Of a stretch of DNA of 64,000 nucleotides, positions 23,501 to 34,530 are shown piece after piece. Below the pieces are notes generated by a model. That model saw only the letters and a program-made list of their open reading frames with translations. It made no database searches and was not told the DNA's origin. How positions within the stretch are numbered: position 1 is the stretch's first letter; every line of letters starts with the position of its first letter. The position numbers and the translations under genes were made by a program. Source of the DNA: Gordionus sp. m RMFG-2023 (lineage: Eukaryota; Nematomorpha; Gordioida; Chordodea; Parachordodidae); contig NC_088775.1 of the NCBI RefSeq assembly GCF_954871325.1, positions 15,105,561 to 15,169,560 of the forward strand. The letters run 5' to 3'.

Positions 23501-26500
23501 CCATTTTTGTTTTTTTAATTTTATTTTTATTCATTTTATAAATAAAAATATATTAATATAAATTGTATTGGTGTAAAAATAAAAAAATCCGATGAATATA
23601 ACCAATATGATGTTCTGGGGTAATATGCAAGTAACCCATACAGATATGATTATTATTAGGACGCTATAGTGTAAAATAAACATAATTTAAAATACAAACT
23701 ATTATAAAAACTCTAGTTTTTAGCGTATTCCTTTTTATAATTATTAATAAAATTTTCTAAAGCAATATTTTGATGTCCTGTCGCTGTTATGGGCTCTACT
23801 ATTGTTTATACAGTGTTGTGCAGATTTGATGCAAAACATTTTCATATTTTTTAAATTTATTTTCAAATAAAATTATTTAAGTTCCAAAGAATTTTTCATA
23901 TCAATTTTTACATGTTAAGTAATTTTATTTACAATCGAATTAAAAAATATGAAAATGTTTTCCATTAAATCTGCACAACAATGTAATTGATTAATGGGCA
24001 ACCATCTCCAATTTTCAATTGTAGAGTAAAAGAAGGTAGCTAACCACCAAAAATCGTCATAAATAATTGTCGGCATTTATTTAGGACTATGGTATGGATC
24101 GGTCTTTTTTTCTAAACATATGTTTATGACGATTTTTGGTGGTTAGCCGCAGTACTAAAAAATTGAAATTACTAAGGAGATATTTATTTCTTTTATACAT
24201 CCCAATGGACAACCGCATCCTTCCTTTACCCCGCAATTGACATCAAATAATAAAGATAATAGATCCACAACAGCTACAGGATATACTTACAAACTATGGC
24301 ATCAGAAAATTCTAATAATAAACACACATTAGAATTAGAAAGATAAGATTTTTTTTATAATAGTTTGCATATAAAATTTTAAATATTTTTATTTTACAAT
24401 ATATTTCATAATAATAATCATATCTGTATAGGCTGCCTGCTTACATATCGCCCAGGATATAATAGGTTATACTTAAGAGATTTTTTGTTGAATAATTTAA
24501 TATAAAGGTAATAAACTAGAGAATATCAACAAAAAATCCCTTCTTAACAATGTTAATTTTTTTATCGAAAATAAAAAAACATTTGAAATTTTATATTTTT
24601 TCTCTCGATATTTTCCAATGTAAAATTTTAAGGGCTATAAAATTGTATATACTTTGTAACTCACTTAAGTATTATTTTAAAAAAACAATACTTAATGAAA
24701 TTACGCATTATGCGATTTTCGACTTTGAAGATGTTTATCTTTGGATCTGATTGAGTTAGCACTCTAAAATTTTAAACAAAATAAATAACTATCATGCCAA
24801 GATAGTCGTCGAATCACTGGTCGCTTTGGCATGGAATTACCCTATAGACAAACTCAGCGATTTTCTTATTTTAGTATATAAGATATATTAGGCTAATAAA
24901 TTAATTATTTCCAAAAAAAACAATAAAATGCAAACAAAACAATTTAATGAAATATATTGATAGATGATTTGAAGAGAGGCAAACTAAGTTTTAAATTTGC
25001 AACAGCCATCTTTATGTCAAACTCAATGTTAGTGTATTGACAGTACAAACTGCAATGGAGGGTTAATCTTTAAACCCTCCATTTATGCCTTAGATATTTA
25101 CTCAATAAAAATTTATTGGTAATTGAAGAAATAACACACAAAAATAACATCCTCCAATAATTGATAATGCAGGTTATATGAAGCATGAACACTTGTAAGA
25201 AATCAATATTCAATTATCAAACGCTTCATGTTTTAAACTCATGAATTAAATTTACTTTTAAAGGATATAGCAAATAAAAGTAGCAAAGGGCAAAAATATT
25301 ATAAAATCCAGGATATTTCATAATCCTGAAATGGGATCAAAATATTAATAAGATTAGGAAACTGGTTTTCATAAGAGCAAATCTTCAATTTATAGGAAAA
25401 CATTTTTGGGAAATGACAAATTGCTATATTTTATGTCAAACTTTGGCATGGAATCGTTTCCATCTTTAAACAACGATAAATAACATATTAAATTCAATTA
25501 TATCATATTTGTTCAAATAATATGTTAATTATGTGTAATAAAACATGAAAAAAAAATCAATATACACCTGTAAAATATTTTTAAAAGAAAATTTCATGTA
25601 GTTTCTATATTTTCTCCTTATTATAGTTTACCAGGAAATTTTTAGTTTTACTTCAGATCCTTGGTAAACTATTCATTAAAGAAATATAATTTGACTACCA
25701 CTATAAAATGAGTAGGTGATGAATTGCCCTGAATCATTATATGGTGGTTTGACTATAATTCTTAGAAGGTTTAAAATTAGACTAATTTTTTTATGCATAA
25801 ATAAATCACAAAGGAGGGCTGTAACCATTTTTTTCCTCTCACCAATAAAAAATGTCATTTTATCATCAGTTCATCAAAAAATAGATAAATCAAGGCAATC
25901 TTATATGATATGATTACTTATAATATTATATTATTGATAATCCTATTTCCTTAAATTTTTAATATTTGTAAATTATTGTTTACATAATTTATTTTATTTT
26001 TTGTTATTATATATACAGAATAAAATTTTAGATCATTTAGATATATTTTTTGTTTATCCATATTGAACCATATCAACATAAGGTTGGAAATTGTTTTGTT
26101 AATAATTAAAAAGCAATTAAAATGATAGATGTAATATTGGTATTAAAAGTATACCTAAATTTGCTAATGACATATGAGACGGTATTTATCATAATATAAT
26201 TTATGTTATTATTTTAATCAGAAACATCAAATATAAGTAATTTTTAAATGGAGCTTATAAATTTCATAATCAATGAGAAAATAACTGCAAGTTACTGATA
26301 TTAATATTTTAAAAAATTAGGTAATACACAGCTCAAAAATTTGGGCAATCATTAGAAAACTCATAGTAACCTTTAAAAAAAAATAATATTTATACATTTA
26401 TTTTTGTCAAAAAAGTTATTTAAACCCTTTACAGCATTGTCAAAAGAACACAAGACAAGATGAATTATATTTAGAATTTGTAAAAAGGCTGCAGAATAAA

Positions 26501-28622
26501 ATATATAATAATGAAATGGTTGATTTTGATGACATTCTTACCATAACAAGTGATGTGCAATGTCTAAAAAATGATGAAGTGAATTTTGAAATTATTAAAG
26601 CATATCTAACAAATGATGCATGAGTGAAGATTCAGGATTTAAATGAGTCCTGAATTTGTCAGAAATGTTAACTATCTTCAGATGAAGATGCATCCATAAT
26701 TTGTGATATCTTCTTCTGGTTCCACTTCAGATGTCAAAATATTATAAAAAACTTTATAAAATTTATTGGTTTTGTGATGATTGTCATTAAATATATTTTT
26801 ATTCGTATTTAATATTTTAATTATAAAATGATTGTCATTATTTATTTTTTTATTAGCATTATAGTCGTAAATGAAATGAATATTTTATTGAATAAAATAA
26901 TTTCAATTAAATATGTTTATTTGATTTTATCTCATTTATTATTTATGTTATGCTAGAACAAAAAAAAGTTTTTTGGAAGATAAAATTTTTCTTATGCAAC
27001 TGAGAAGATATATTTCAATAGTATAAATAATAAAGATCCTATCAATTTTATATATGAAAATAATATTCATTCAATAATTAATTAATATTTTAAATATATA
27101 TAATAATTTAAGAGTTAATATAATAGCTACCCTAATAATTATTTTCAGTAATTTTATATCCTTTTGTCATTTTATCTTTATTAAATTTCCTGAAATTTTG
27201 AAATAAATTTTTTTTTATTCCATCTTTTCAAATTCAAATGTATAAAAATAGGTTTATTTTATTCTAAGGAGCTAGATGTTGTATAATCTTTCTGAGAATT
27301 ATCAGTTGAAAAAAATATCTATTTTTATTTGTAGAAAATAAGATATAGAAATTTTTAAAATGTTTCACCTAAAAAATTGAAAATAATTTAATAAAAAGTA
27401 GTAAAAATGTAAATTATAAGTGAATAATCATATTTTTATTAGAATAATATCAGCTGCCTATTTTATGACATACTTAGATATGTATTTATTATTAAGATAA
27501 AATAAAGACGCTACTGATTTGATATCATAAGGAATATTGTTTTCAAAGAAAGATTTAGATCTAAATTCCTAATTTTTAGTAAATATTTTTACAAAAGGTG
27601 TTATATATTATTTCATTTTTATATATATTCTAAAAGTAGAATTATGCATATAATTTTTTGTATTACTCACATTGAAAGTGGGCATTTTTTAATATTTGTA
27701 TACTTAAAAAGTTGGTAAATATAAGTTTTTATATTTGCTATAATATTGTCAATATCATTATGCAAATATGTCACATCTATCCTCAATTATATTTGTTAAC
27801 AAAAATATATCAACATCATTATTTATATTGCAACTAGGATGCACCTATCAGCAGCCTATAAATCTTGTGTTAAATATAATAAAGTATCACTAACATTTGA
27901 GTAAGCAGGAAGGTTTGGAAATGGCCCATATGTCAAAGATCTATACTTATTCATAGTATTCTTCATATTCATCGATGTGTCTGCAGTGTACGACAACTTC
28001 GTGAGAGAAGAATCTTTTGTTTGAGTATAGCTTTCAATTTTAGTAATGCTAGGAAATTTTATATTTGTAGTTTGAGATTGAATATTATATGGTAACCATA
28101 CATATAAATTATCATTGAAAAGCAAAGATTGTTTTTCATTTTGTTTAATTTGAGCTGGGTGAGGTTTGACAAATTTAGGTAATAAAAAAACACTAATATC
28201 TAGATTGGTAGGAAATTTAATGGCCTTCAAATCAAATCGGTACATAGTAAAATCTTTAAATCTAAATAATTATAAATTAGGTAGAATAATGAATTTAATA
28301 ACTTTTCTGATGATTTCTTTTCCTTTTTAAAAGTTAATACATGAGATTTGTCATTTAAACTTTTAGCCTAAAAAGTAAAATAGGATTTATATATAATATA
28401 TATAATTACTTTGGCGAATGTAAAGGCGACATTATCTTGTTCCTCTGGCTTAAGAGGGAATAAAAATTCTTCACATTTATCTACCATACAGTCGATTTTG
28501 ATGTCATACTTCTTTCTAATCACATTACCTGATAGATCAATGTGTCTATCAATACTTGAGATCGTAACTTCAGCAAGAGCATAATTTAATATGACAAATA
28601 ATATAGAAATTAAATATTTCAT
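14556..28622 (-). CDS. RPN1: Ribophorin I (oligosaccharyltransferase subunit), complete
   Basis: Eleven minus-strand exons: 28410-28622, 28303-28367, 27895-28261, 22633-22842, 19600-19822, 19130-19229, 18790-18949, 17575-17694, 15886-16002, 15482-15610, 14556-14735. All junctions are GT-AG with agreeing phases; they total 1884 nt, 627 residues plus TGA (human about 607). Residues 1-17 are a signal peptide ([17 protein letters not shown]). The luminal part carries [82 protein letters not shown] and IDEHIQDF, all ribophorin signatures. A membrane segment at about 458-478 ([20 protein letters not shown] then [10 protein letters not shown]) precedes a ~149-residue cytosolic coiled coil that keeps the human spacing without a gap to [12 protein letters not shown]. 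In the ER membrane it serves the OST complex in N-glycosylation of nascent chains. Introns range from 41 to 5052 nt. Joins rest on homology, not transcripts. Confidence 0.95.
18649..18770 (-). repeat. tRNA-derived SINE candidate 1
   Basis: The minus strand reads GGGCCGA ... TCGGTCC, a 7-bp acceptor-like stem with one G-T pair. It encloses GGGATCGAAATCCT, close to a tRNA T-arm/B box, and a central GTCC...GGAC hairpin. An A-rich run follows (GTTAAAAAAAATG). The D-arm is poor and the anticodon loop too long, so a working tRNA gene is unlikely; a tRNA-derived SINE is the better reading. It sits in RPN1 intron 7, just downstream of exon 7. Confidence 0.5.
21336..21500 (+). repeat. tRNA-derived SINE candidate 2, carrying a hammerhead
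   Basis: Head: A-box-like CACAGTGGTAAGCAT and B-box-like GGTTGAATACC at normal tRNA spacing. A hammerhead-like module follows about 11 nt after the B box (separate entry). It lies in RPN1 intron 4, antisense to the gene. The 3' end is not sharply defined. Confidence 0.5.
21398..21452 (+). ncRNA. Hammerhead ribozyme-like core (one core change)
   Basis: CTGATGA (21408-21414) is followed by stem II GTCC/GGAC with loop TAATA, then AAAA where GAAA is expected. A minimal stem III follows, A-C-TA-G-T, then C at 21437, the expected cleavage position. Outside the core GTTC (21398-21401) can pair with GAAC (21449-21452), and AATAAT with ATTATG, giving stem I with an internal loop. The layout is type I with a very short stem III, as known for hammerheads of Penelope-like and SINE-like elements in animals. 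The only core deviation is G12 to A; G12 acts as general base, so this copy is probably inactive or very slow. Confidence 0.6.
21823..22055. mobile_element. GC-rich hAT-type MITE, perfect 8-bp duplication
   Basis: Ends CAGAGAGTTGCAGACCCGG and, inverted, CAGAGACCTGCAGAGGTACC. Both flanks read ATATAATT (21815-21822 and 22056-22063), a perfect 8-bp target duplication. The body alternates CCCGGCC-type blocks with T/A runs. Relatives are at 29225-29561 and about 35780-36024. Confidence 0.85.
22141..22353. mobile_element. Fragment of the hAT derivative seen at 3788-4519
   Basis: Shares the AATTAATAAACATTCTSCTNSATTGT block and the terminal GATCGGTCAATATCAATTTAAT and GGTATCGGCACACCCCTA end with the element at 3788-4519. 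Only one terminus is present, with a large internal deletion. Confidence 0.7.
22886..22965 (+). repeat. tRNA-derived SINE candidate 3
   Basis: Contains GTTCGATCCCCGG, an almost canonical tRNA B box/T-arm, about 45 nt after an A-box-like AAGTGGGTAGCTATCC. No acceptor stem closes around it. It lies in RPN1 intron 3, next to exon 4. Confidence 0.45.
23811..23983. mobile_element. Palindromic MITE flanked by TA
   Basis: Ends CAGTGTTGTGCAGATTTGAT and, inverted, CATTGTTGTGCAGATTTAAT; nearly the whole 173 bp is one palindrome. TA lies on both sides (23809-23810, 23984-23985), which fits a Tc1/mariner-type insertion. Confidence 0.75.
24039..24147. mobile_element. Small palindromic MITE
   Basis: GCTAACCACCAAAAATCGTC (24039) returns inverted at the right end before 24147, spaced by about 60 bp. 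No target duplication could be read. Confidence 0.65.
24806..27894. other. Rest of RPN1 intron 3
   Basis: Very A+T-rich. Apart from the exon-like island at 26436-26623 nothing was recognised. Short frames near 25676-25913 overlap on both strands and look like chance. Confidence 0.4.
26436..26623 (+). CDS. Exon-like island, unassigned
   Basis: After a pyrimidine-poor but AG-ended site (CCCTTTACAG) an open frame of 62 codons runs to TGA. It includes [39 protein letters not shown] and [11 protein letters not shown]. The composition is charged and protein-like, unlike the Phe/Ile-rich chance frames nearby. It lies antisense inside RPN1 intron 3. No family is recognised; it may be the end of a transposase or of a nested gene. 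Confidence 0.25.
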
Positions 28623-29224
28623 AAAAACGTTTTGGTTTGTATCACACGTGTATACTTATTTACAATATACAACAACTAGGAAAATATGTTTTTTGTTTAA
28701 AAAAGTTTATTATAGCAAGTTGGAAAAATATAAAAGGGCTTTATAAATTTAGAATTTCTAAGAATTTATTTTCAAAAATAGTATATTCTATTCAAAATAT
28801 TAGTAAAATATTAAAATAAATTTAAATATTTTTCTTGTATTTTAATATTTTATCTTACTAAAATTTAAAGTTTATTTTCTTATATTTTGTAAACTCTAAA
28901 TACTGATGGATATAAGAAATCTTTATCAAATAAAATATTTTATTTAATTTATCACTACTAATAACTATGATTAGAAAATTTATTAAGTGTATGAAATTTT
29001 CAGATATCCGAAGACAGAATTTGCTGAATATAATCATTTCTGAGTGAGCTACAGGAAAAATGAAATTTCAAAAAACCTACACGACAAGATAAAACCTTGT
29101 CATAGAGTCTTCACAGCATTTTTTGGATCTATATGTGCTTATTTTCTATGCTTGGAGAAATATCAGTATCACCTGAAACACATATTTAATCTGAAGCTGA
29201 TACTTTATTAGATTGAATGTGACT

Positions 29225-29561
29225 TAGTGATCTGCATCGGGCCTAATTTTTTAAGCCCGGCCCGGCTCAAAATTTTTTTTATAAAGTTTTGCCTGGCCCG
29301 GATTTATTTAAATATAGATTAATTTTTATAATTACTCAAAATAAAGATATATGTTATATGGCGTCTACTTTCTATAAATAAAATCACATATTTTTATTTT
29401 ACATAAAAAATTCAACATAAAATTGATAAATTTAGATATATTTTAAAAAAATTCTAAGCCAGACCCGGCCCGGCCCGAATCTTCTTAAAAAATATTAGGG
29501 CCGGCTCGAAGCCCGTTTGGGCTGGGCCGGGTACGTGCCGGGCCTACTTTTGCAGATCTTT
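29225..29561. mobile_element. GC-rich hAT-type MITE, second copy
   Basis: Terminal ATCTGCATCGGGCC and inverted ATCTGCAAAAGTAGGCCCGG, with internal GCCCGGCCCGGC blocks near both ends. Flanks ATGTGACT (29217-29224) and AAGTGACT (29562-29569) agree at 7 of 8 positions. Confidence 0.8.
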
Positions 29562-29643
29562 AAGTGACTGCCGATTTTATTCAGTGGAATGTATTAATAA
29601 ATTATTTATTATACAACAATTTTATGCAATATTTTTAAAAAAA

Positions 29644-29829
29644 ATGGATTTGGCTGAAGTTATGAAGATTGCGAATATTATTATGTTACAACTTAGAAAA
29701 GACATAGAGAATATCAACCAGAAATTTCCCGAGATTTATGTGATTTTGGGATCAATAATCTTCTACTTTACCTATAAACACGTCGTTTCCATATTAACTA
29801 GGACTCAATTGATAATCATTGAAAAATAG
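29644..29829 (+). CDS. Hypothetical short ORF with one membrane segment
   Basis: From ATG at 29644 the frame encodes an amphipathic start (MDLAEVMKIANIIMLQLRKD), then NQKFPEIYVILGSIIFYFTY with one hydrophobic segment. It might be a first exon: a GTTTCC donor and an AG 45 nt later would fit the short-intron style of this genome. No homolog is recognised and chance is not excluded. Confidence 0.25.
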   Translation: MDLAEVMKIANIIMLQLRKDIENINQKFPEIYVILGSIIFYFTYKHVVSILTRTQLIIIEK

Positions 29830-30111
29830 CCATTTTTACTTTTGGATTTAATTTTGACTCAAATCAAAAAAGGATTGTGATTTATTAAGTTTTATCCAAT
29901 TTAAAAATACTTTATCTCATAACTCCATTAGAACTGAGGATATATCTAATCTTGATATTGAAAAATTAAATATTTAGCTAAATTTTATTCAGGGAATAAA
30001 AATGTATCTTAAGACCAATTAATTTCAGAATTTAAATGGTGTGAAAGATTTATTTTTGTAGATAATCTTCCAAGAAATACAGTGGAATTCATAGTTTAAA
30101 ATATATATATA

Positions 30112-30220
30112 ATATTTCCAAATATTTTAAATTTACTGTATATTGTGACAATGACACCAATTAGTACAAGCACAAATGAGAGGACCTATTCTTCATTAGC
30201 GAGAATTGCTTTTTACAGGT
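30112..30220 (+). pseudogene. hAT transposase relic (dimerisation region)
   Basis: Encodes FPNILNLLYIVTMTPISTST directly followed by NERTYSSLARI, the hAT C-terminal signature (FPN..LL.ILLTLPVSTASxERSFSxLxRIK). Upstream coding is weak. The same family is found on the minus strand at 36030-36830. Confidence 0.75.
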
Positions 30221-30302
30221 TACCACTTCCTGCTGTTTACATTAAATAATAATATTGTTTAAAATTATATTTTTACTCACGATGATATCATAAAAATTAT
30301 CC

Positions 30303-30391
30303 AGTGCCCGATTTTCGCGATAAAGATTTTAGCCAAAATCTTATTAGGGTCATTTTTAAAAATCGACCTAAATCGGGCTGTTAACAGCACT
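30303..30391. mobile_element. Short member of the TAGTGTTGTTAA family
   Basis: Starts AGTGCCCGATTTT and ends, inverted, AGTGCTGTTAACAGCCCGAT. A longer direct repeat (ATATCATAAAAATYATCC) lies to the left at about 30284-30302 and to the right at about 30400-30417, so the insertion may have come with a local duplication. Confidence 0.6.
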
Positions 30392-31339
30392 ACATTCAAT
30401 ATCATAAAAATCATCCAGATCTTTTATTAATGCTTTAATTCATTCAAATTAATAATTAAGGAAATTTATAAATATATGATAGTGACAAAATATTATTTTC
30501 CTGCAATTTATTATTTTTTAACATTTAATTATCTTATTTTACCAGAAATGTATTGCATAATGTTTGGAATATCTACTTTATGAATTCCATAGTGTTGTTA
30601 ATCGGCTTAGCCGAGTCGGCTCGAACAGAGCTCACCCAAATTTTGGGTCGTTTTTTTCGACTCCAACTCAAAGTTTTGGTCGTTTTTTACGACTTCGACC
30701 CGAGTTCAAGCCGAAAAAAACGACTTCGACCCAAAATATGGGTCGTTGTCGTTTTTTACGACTCCAACTCAAAATTTGGGTTGTATTTTTCGACTTAAAC
30801 TTAAAATTTGGGTCGTCTTTTTCGTCTCAAACTTGAAGTTTAGATCGTATTTTTCGACTCCAACTCAAAGTTTGGGTCGTTTTTCTGACTCAGACTCAAA
30901 CATCGGGTCGTTTTATTCAATCCGACCCAAAATATGGATCTTTTTTTTTAAAGACGACTTAAAGTTAGGGTTGCTTTTTTTCACCCCTAACCCAATATCT
31001 AGATCATTTTTTTCGACCAAAAGTCAAATAACATTTAGTATATATTAATATTATCGGCGGGAAAGTTACTTAAAGCTTCTTTAAATTATAATATTCATCA
31101 TAGTTATATTTAAAATTTTTTAAGTGAAGATGTACCGTAGAAAAGTGCCATTTGTCATGATGGTTATTTTTGAACTTTTTTAAATAAAATAGATAAAAAT
31201 ATATATTGTAGACATGTTAAATCAAAATTTAAGTGATGATGTACCATAGATAAGTGGTTCATAATCGCTATTTTTGAACTTTTTTGAGTTTTTTTAAAGC
31301 AAATTGCTAAAAATATATATTCTAAACATGTTAAATTAA

Positions 31340-32060
31340 AAATTCAGTGAGGATGTATTATAGATAGGTGACAATTGTCATAATCGCTATTTTTGAACTT
31401 TTTCAAATTTTTTTAAAGGAAATATCTAAAAATATATATTCTAAACATGTTAAATTAAAAATTCAGTGAGGATGTATCATAGATAGGTGACAATTGTCAT
31501 AATCGCTATTTTTGAACTTTTTCAATTTTTTTTAAATGAAATAGCTAAAAATATATCATAGATAGGTGACAATTGTCATAATCGCTATTTTTGAACTTTT
31601 TCAAATTTTTTTAAATGAAATAGCTAAAAATATGTATTCTAAACATGTTAAATTAAAAATTCAGTGAGGATGTATCATAGATAGGTGACAATTGTCATAA
31701 TCGCTATTTTTGAACTTTTTCAAATTTTTTTAAGGGAAATATCTAAAAATATATATTCTAAACATGTTAAATTAAAAATTCAGTGAGGATGTATCATAGA
31801 TAGGTGACAATTGTCATAATCGCTATTTTTGAACTTTTTCAAATTTTTTTAAAGGAAATAGCTAAAAATATATATTCTAAACATGTTAAATTAAAAATTC
31901 AGTGAGGATGTATCATAGATAGGTGACAAATGTCATAATCGTTATTTTTGAACTTTTTTCAATTTTTTTAATACAAATAGCTAAAAATATATATTCTAAA
32001 CATGTTAAATTAAAAATTCAGTGAGGATGTATCATAGATAGGTGACAATTGTCATAATCG
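31340..32060 (+). repeat. 119-bp satellite array, left arm
   Basis: TTCAGTGAGGATGTAT recurs at about 31343, 31462, 31660, 31779, 31898 and 32017. The steps are 119 bp except one of 198, where a partial unit is inserted. The mirror array is at about 32110-32760. Confidence 0.9.
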
Positions 32061-32106
32061 CTATTTTTATTTTTAGATATTTCCTTTAAAAAAATTTGGA
32101 AAAATT

Positions 32107-32760
32107 CAAAAATAGCGATTATGACAATTGTCACCTATCTAAGATACATCCTCACTGAATTTTTAATTTAACATGTTTAGAATATATATTTTTAGATATT
32201 TCCTTTAAAAAAATTTGAAAAAGTTCAAAAATAGCGATTATGACAATTGTCACCTATCTATGATACATCATCACTGAATTTTTAATTTAACATGTTTAGA
32301 ATACATATTTTTAGCTATTTCCTTTAAAAAAATTTGAAAAAGTTCAAAAATAGCGATGACAATTGTCACCTATCTATGATACATCCTCACTGAATTTTTA
32401 ATTTAACATGTTTAGAATACATATTTTTAGCTATTTCCTTTAAAAAAATTTGAAAAAGTTCAAAAATAGCGATTATGACAATTGTCACCTATCTATGATA
32501 CATCCTCACTGAATTTTTAATCTAACATGTTTAGAATATATATTTTTAGATATTTCCTTTAAAAAAATTTGAAAAAGTTCAAAAATAGCGATTATGACAA
32601 TTGTCACCTATCTATGATACATCCTCACTGAATTTTTAATTTAACATGTTTAGAATATATAATTTTAGCAATTTGCTTTAAAAAAACTCAAAAAAGTTCA
32701 AAAATAGCGATTATGACAATTACCACTTATCTATGGTACATCATCACTGAAATTATAGCG
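32107..32760 (-). repeat. 119-bp satellite array, right arm
   Basis: The same 119-bp unit as the left arm in inverted orientation, at least five copies, ending in more diverged units toward 32760. Confidence 0.9.
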
Positions 32761-34530
32761 ATTATGACAATTACCACTTATCTATGGTACATCATCACTG
32801 AAATTTTGATTTAACATGTCTACAATATATATTTTTATCTATTTCATTTAAAAAAGTTCAAAAATAACCATCATGACAAATGGCACTTTTCTATGTTACA
32901 TCTTCACCTAAAAATTTTAAAATATAACTATGATGAATAGTTAATCAGAGCATTATAATTTAAAGAAGCTTTAAGTAACTTTCCCGCCTATAATATTAAT
33001 ATATACTAAATGTTATTTGACTTTTGGTCGAAAAAAATGATCTAGATATTGGTAGGGGTGAAAAAAAGCAACCCTAACTTTAAGTCGTCTTTAAAAAAGA
33101 TCCATATTTTGGGTCGGATTGAATAAAACGACCCGATGTTTGAGTCTGAGTCAAAAACGACCCAAACTTTGAGTTGGAGTCGAAAAATACGATCTAAACT
33201 TCAAGTTTGAGTCGAAAAATACGACCCAAATTTCAAGTTTGAGTCGAAAAATACCACCCAAATTTTGAGTCGGAGTCGTAAAAAACGACCCATATTTTGG
33301 GTCGAGGTCGTTTTTTTTTGGCTTGGACTTGGGTAAGTCGAAAAAAACGACCCATATTTTGGGTCGAAGTCGTTTTTTTCGGCTTGAACTCGGGTCGAAG
33401 TCGAAAAAAACGACCCAAACATTGAGTCGGAGTCGAATAAAACGACCCGAGCTTTGGGTCGGGGTCGCGACTTGCGGCGTTTTAACAACACTAATTCCAT
33501 ATAATATTTCCATAAACTTTTGAACTTACTATAATTTATACTCGTTTTTCTGTAGATTTTTTTTATAAATTATAAAATCACTCAAAGGTTACGGCAAAAT
33601 TTAAGATAGGTATTATAAGCATGCTGGAATATTTTTCCAGTAAAATCTATTGATTAAATTTGAAAATCGCGGTCAAAAAATGAATTTAAAGTTTAAAAAA
33701 ACACATTGCCGAAAATAACACATTAGCGCTAACATATATAGTTACAATTAATTATTTTAATATAGTATTGCATTTATTAAAGGTATTGGATTAAAAGAAA
33801 CTTGTTTCTTCCATTGAAATTGCCACATATATAGGTTATTTAGATTAGTAAATACTTTATAAATGGAAGAATTAATCTTGTCATTTATTTATTGACAAAT
33901 TAAAATATGACAATTTGTAGATGTTGGATAAGAAGATTCATTTGAAAAATGTGCAATCATAGACATGAGTATTTGGTTTAAAAAAATTCTCTTTTAAGTA
34001 TGGGTCGATTTATTATAAGAGCTTTTTTGTTAATTGGAAACCTAAATAATAAAGATATAATAATTATTTTGACTTAAAGCCACAATTTATAATAGTAAAG
34101 TGATCAGGAATAAAAATAATAAAAAAAGTTAGAGATATTAACATTATGTCTGTATGTTAAAAAAAATATTAATTAAAATCATAGAATTATATTTTTACTC
34201 ATGATATTATATATTATAATTCAGGTTTTATATTAAAAATTTTTAAAGGTTTAAGAAATAAATGTAATTATTATTAAAAACAAAAAATATATAAATAAAT
34301 GCTCAGGAGAAGACGCAGGGTTCTGGGGGGGGGGGGGGCTAATAAAAATTTTTAAGAAATATTATTAAGCATAAATTTTAGGACTAATAATTATTTCTAA
34401 TACACAATTTTAAATTAATGTTAATTATAAAAAAATTATATGTATAAACCGGCTTATAAAAAACTATAAATAAATGGAATTAAAAAATATTAAACGGATA
34501 TAACTGGCGGTATATGAAAAACTATAAAAT

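Larger units (their letters stand above)
23185..24805. repeat. 1.6-kb imperfect palindrome in RPN1 intron 3
   Basis: About 500 bp at 23185-23720 return inverted at 24325-24805. Matching blocks include AACTATCATG, GCGCTAACTCA/TGAGTTAGCACT, GATCCAAAGATAAA, TTAACATTGTTGAGAAGG and ACAGATATGATTATTATTA. The loop (about 600 bp) carries two smaller palindromic MITEs (23811-23983 and 24039-24147). The arms carry unrelated chance ORFs (22981-23217, 24550-24750). The structure resembles a foldback or long-TIR DNA element without a gene. Confidence 0.75.
30591..33492. mobile_element. Foldback element, 2.9 kb, satellite arms
   Basis: The whole element is one large inverted repeat. It is flanked by a perfect AATTCCAT (30583-30590, 33493-33500). 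The ends AGTGTTGTTAA are inverted. Each arm has an outer ~430-bp zone of degenerate ACCCAAA-TTTGGGTCG palindromic units, then an inner zone of 119-bp tandem units (TTCAGTGAGGATGTATCATA ... GACAATTGTCATAATCGC). The centre is near 32067-32106. Open frames within it (30553-31048, 33151-33513) are by-products of the outer repeat. This is the layout of foldback elements; the 8-bp duplication and termini tie it to the MITE family listed at 50504, 51390 and 58714. Confidence 0.9.

Noticed and set aside
29644-29875. Sphingosine-1-phosphate lyase N-terminus
   Set aside because: Only the amphipathic start plus one membrane segment are similar in style; no diagnostic residue matches.
30553-31048. Overlapping 80-100 codon frames on the plus strand
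   Set aside because: They read through the degenerate TTTGGGTCG repeat of the foldback arm in several frames; the mirror arm gives the same at 33151-33513.
30600-33490. CRISPR array
   Set aside because: Regular repeats, but contiguous units without spacers, mirrored around a centre, in animal DNA.
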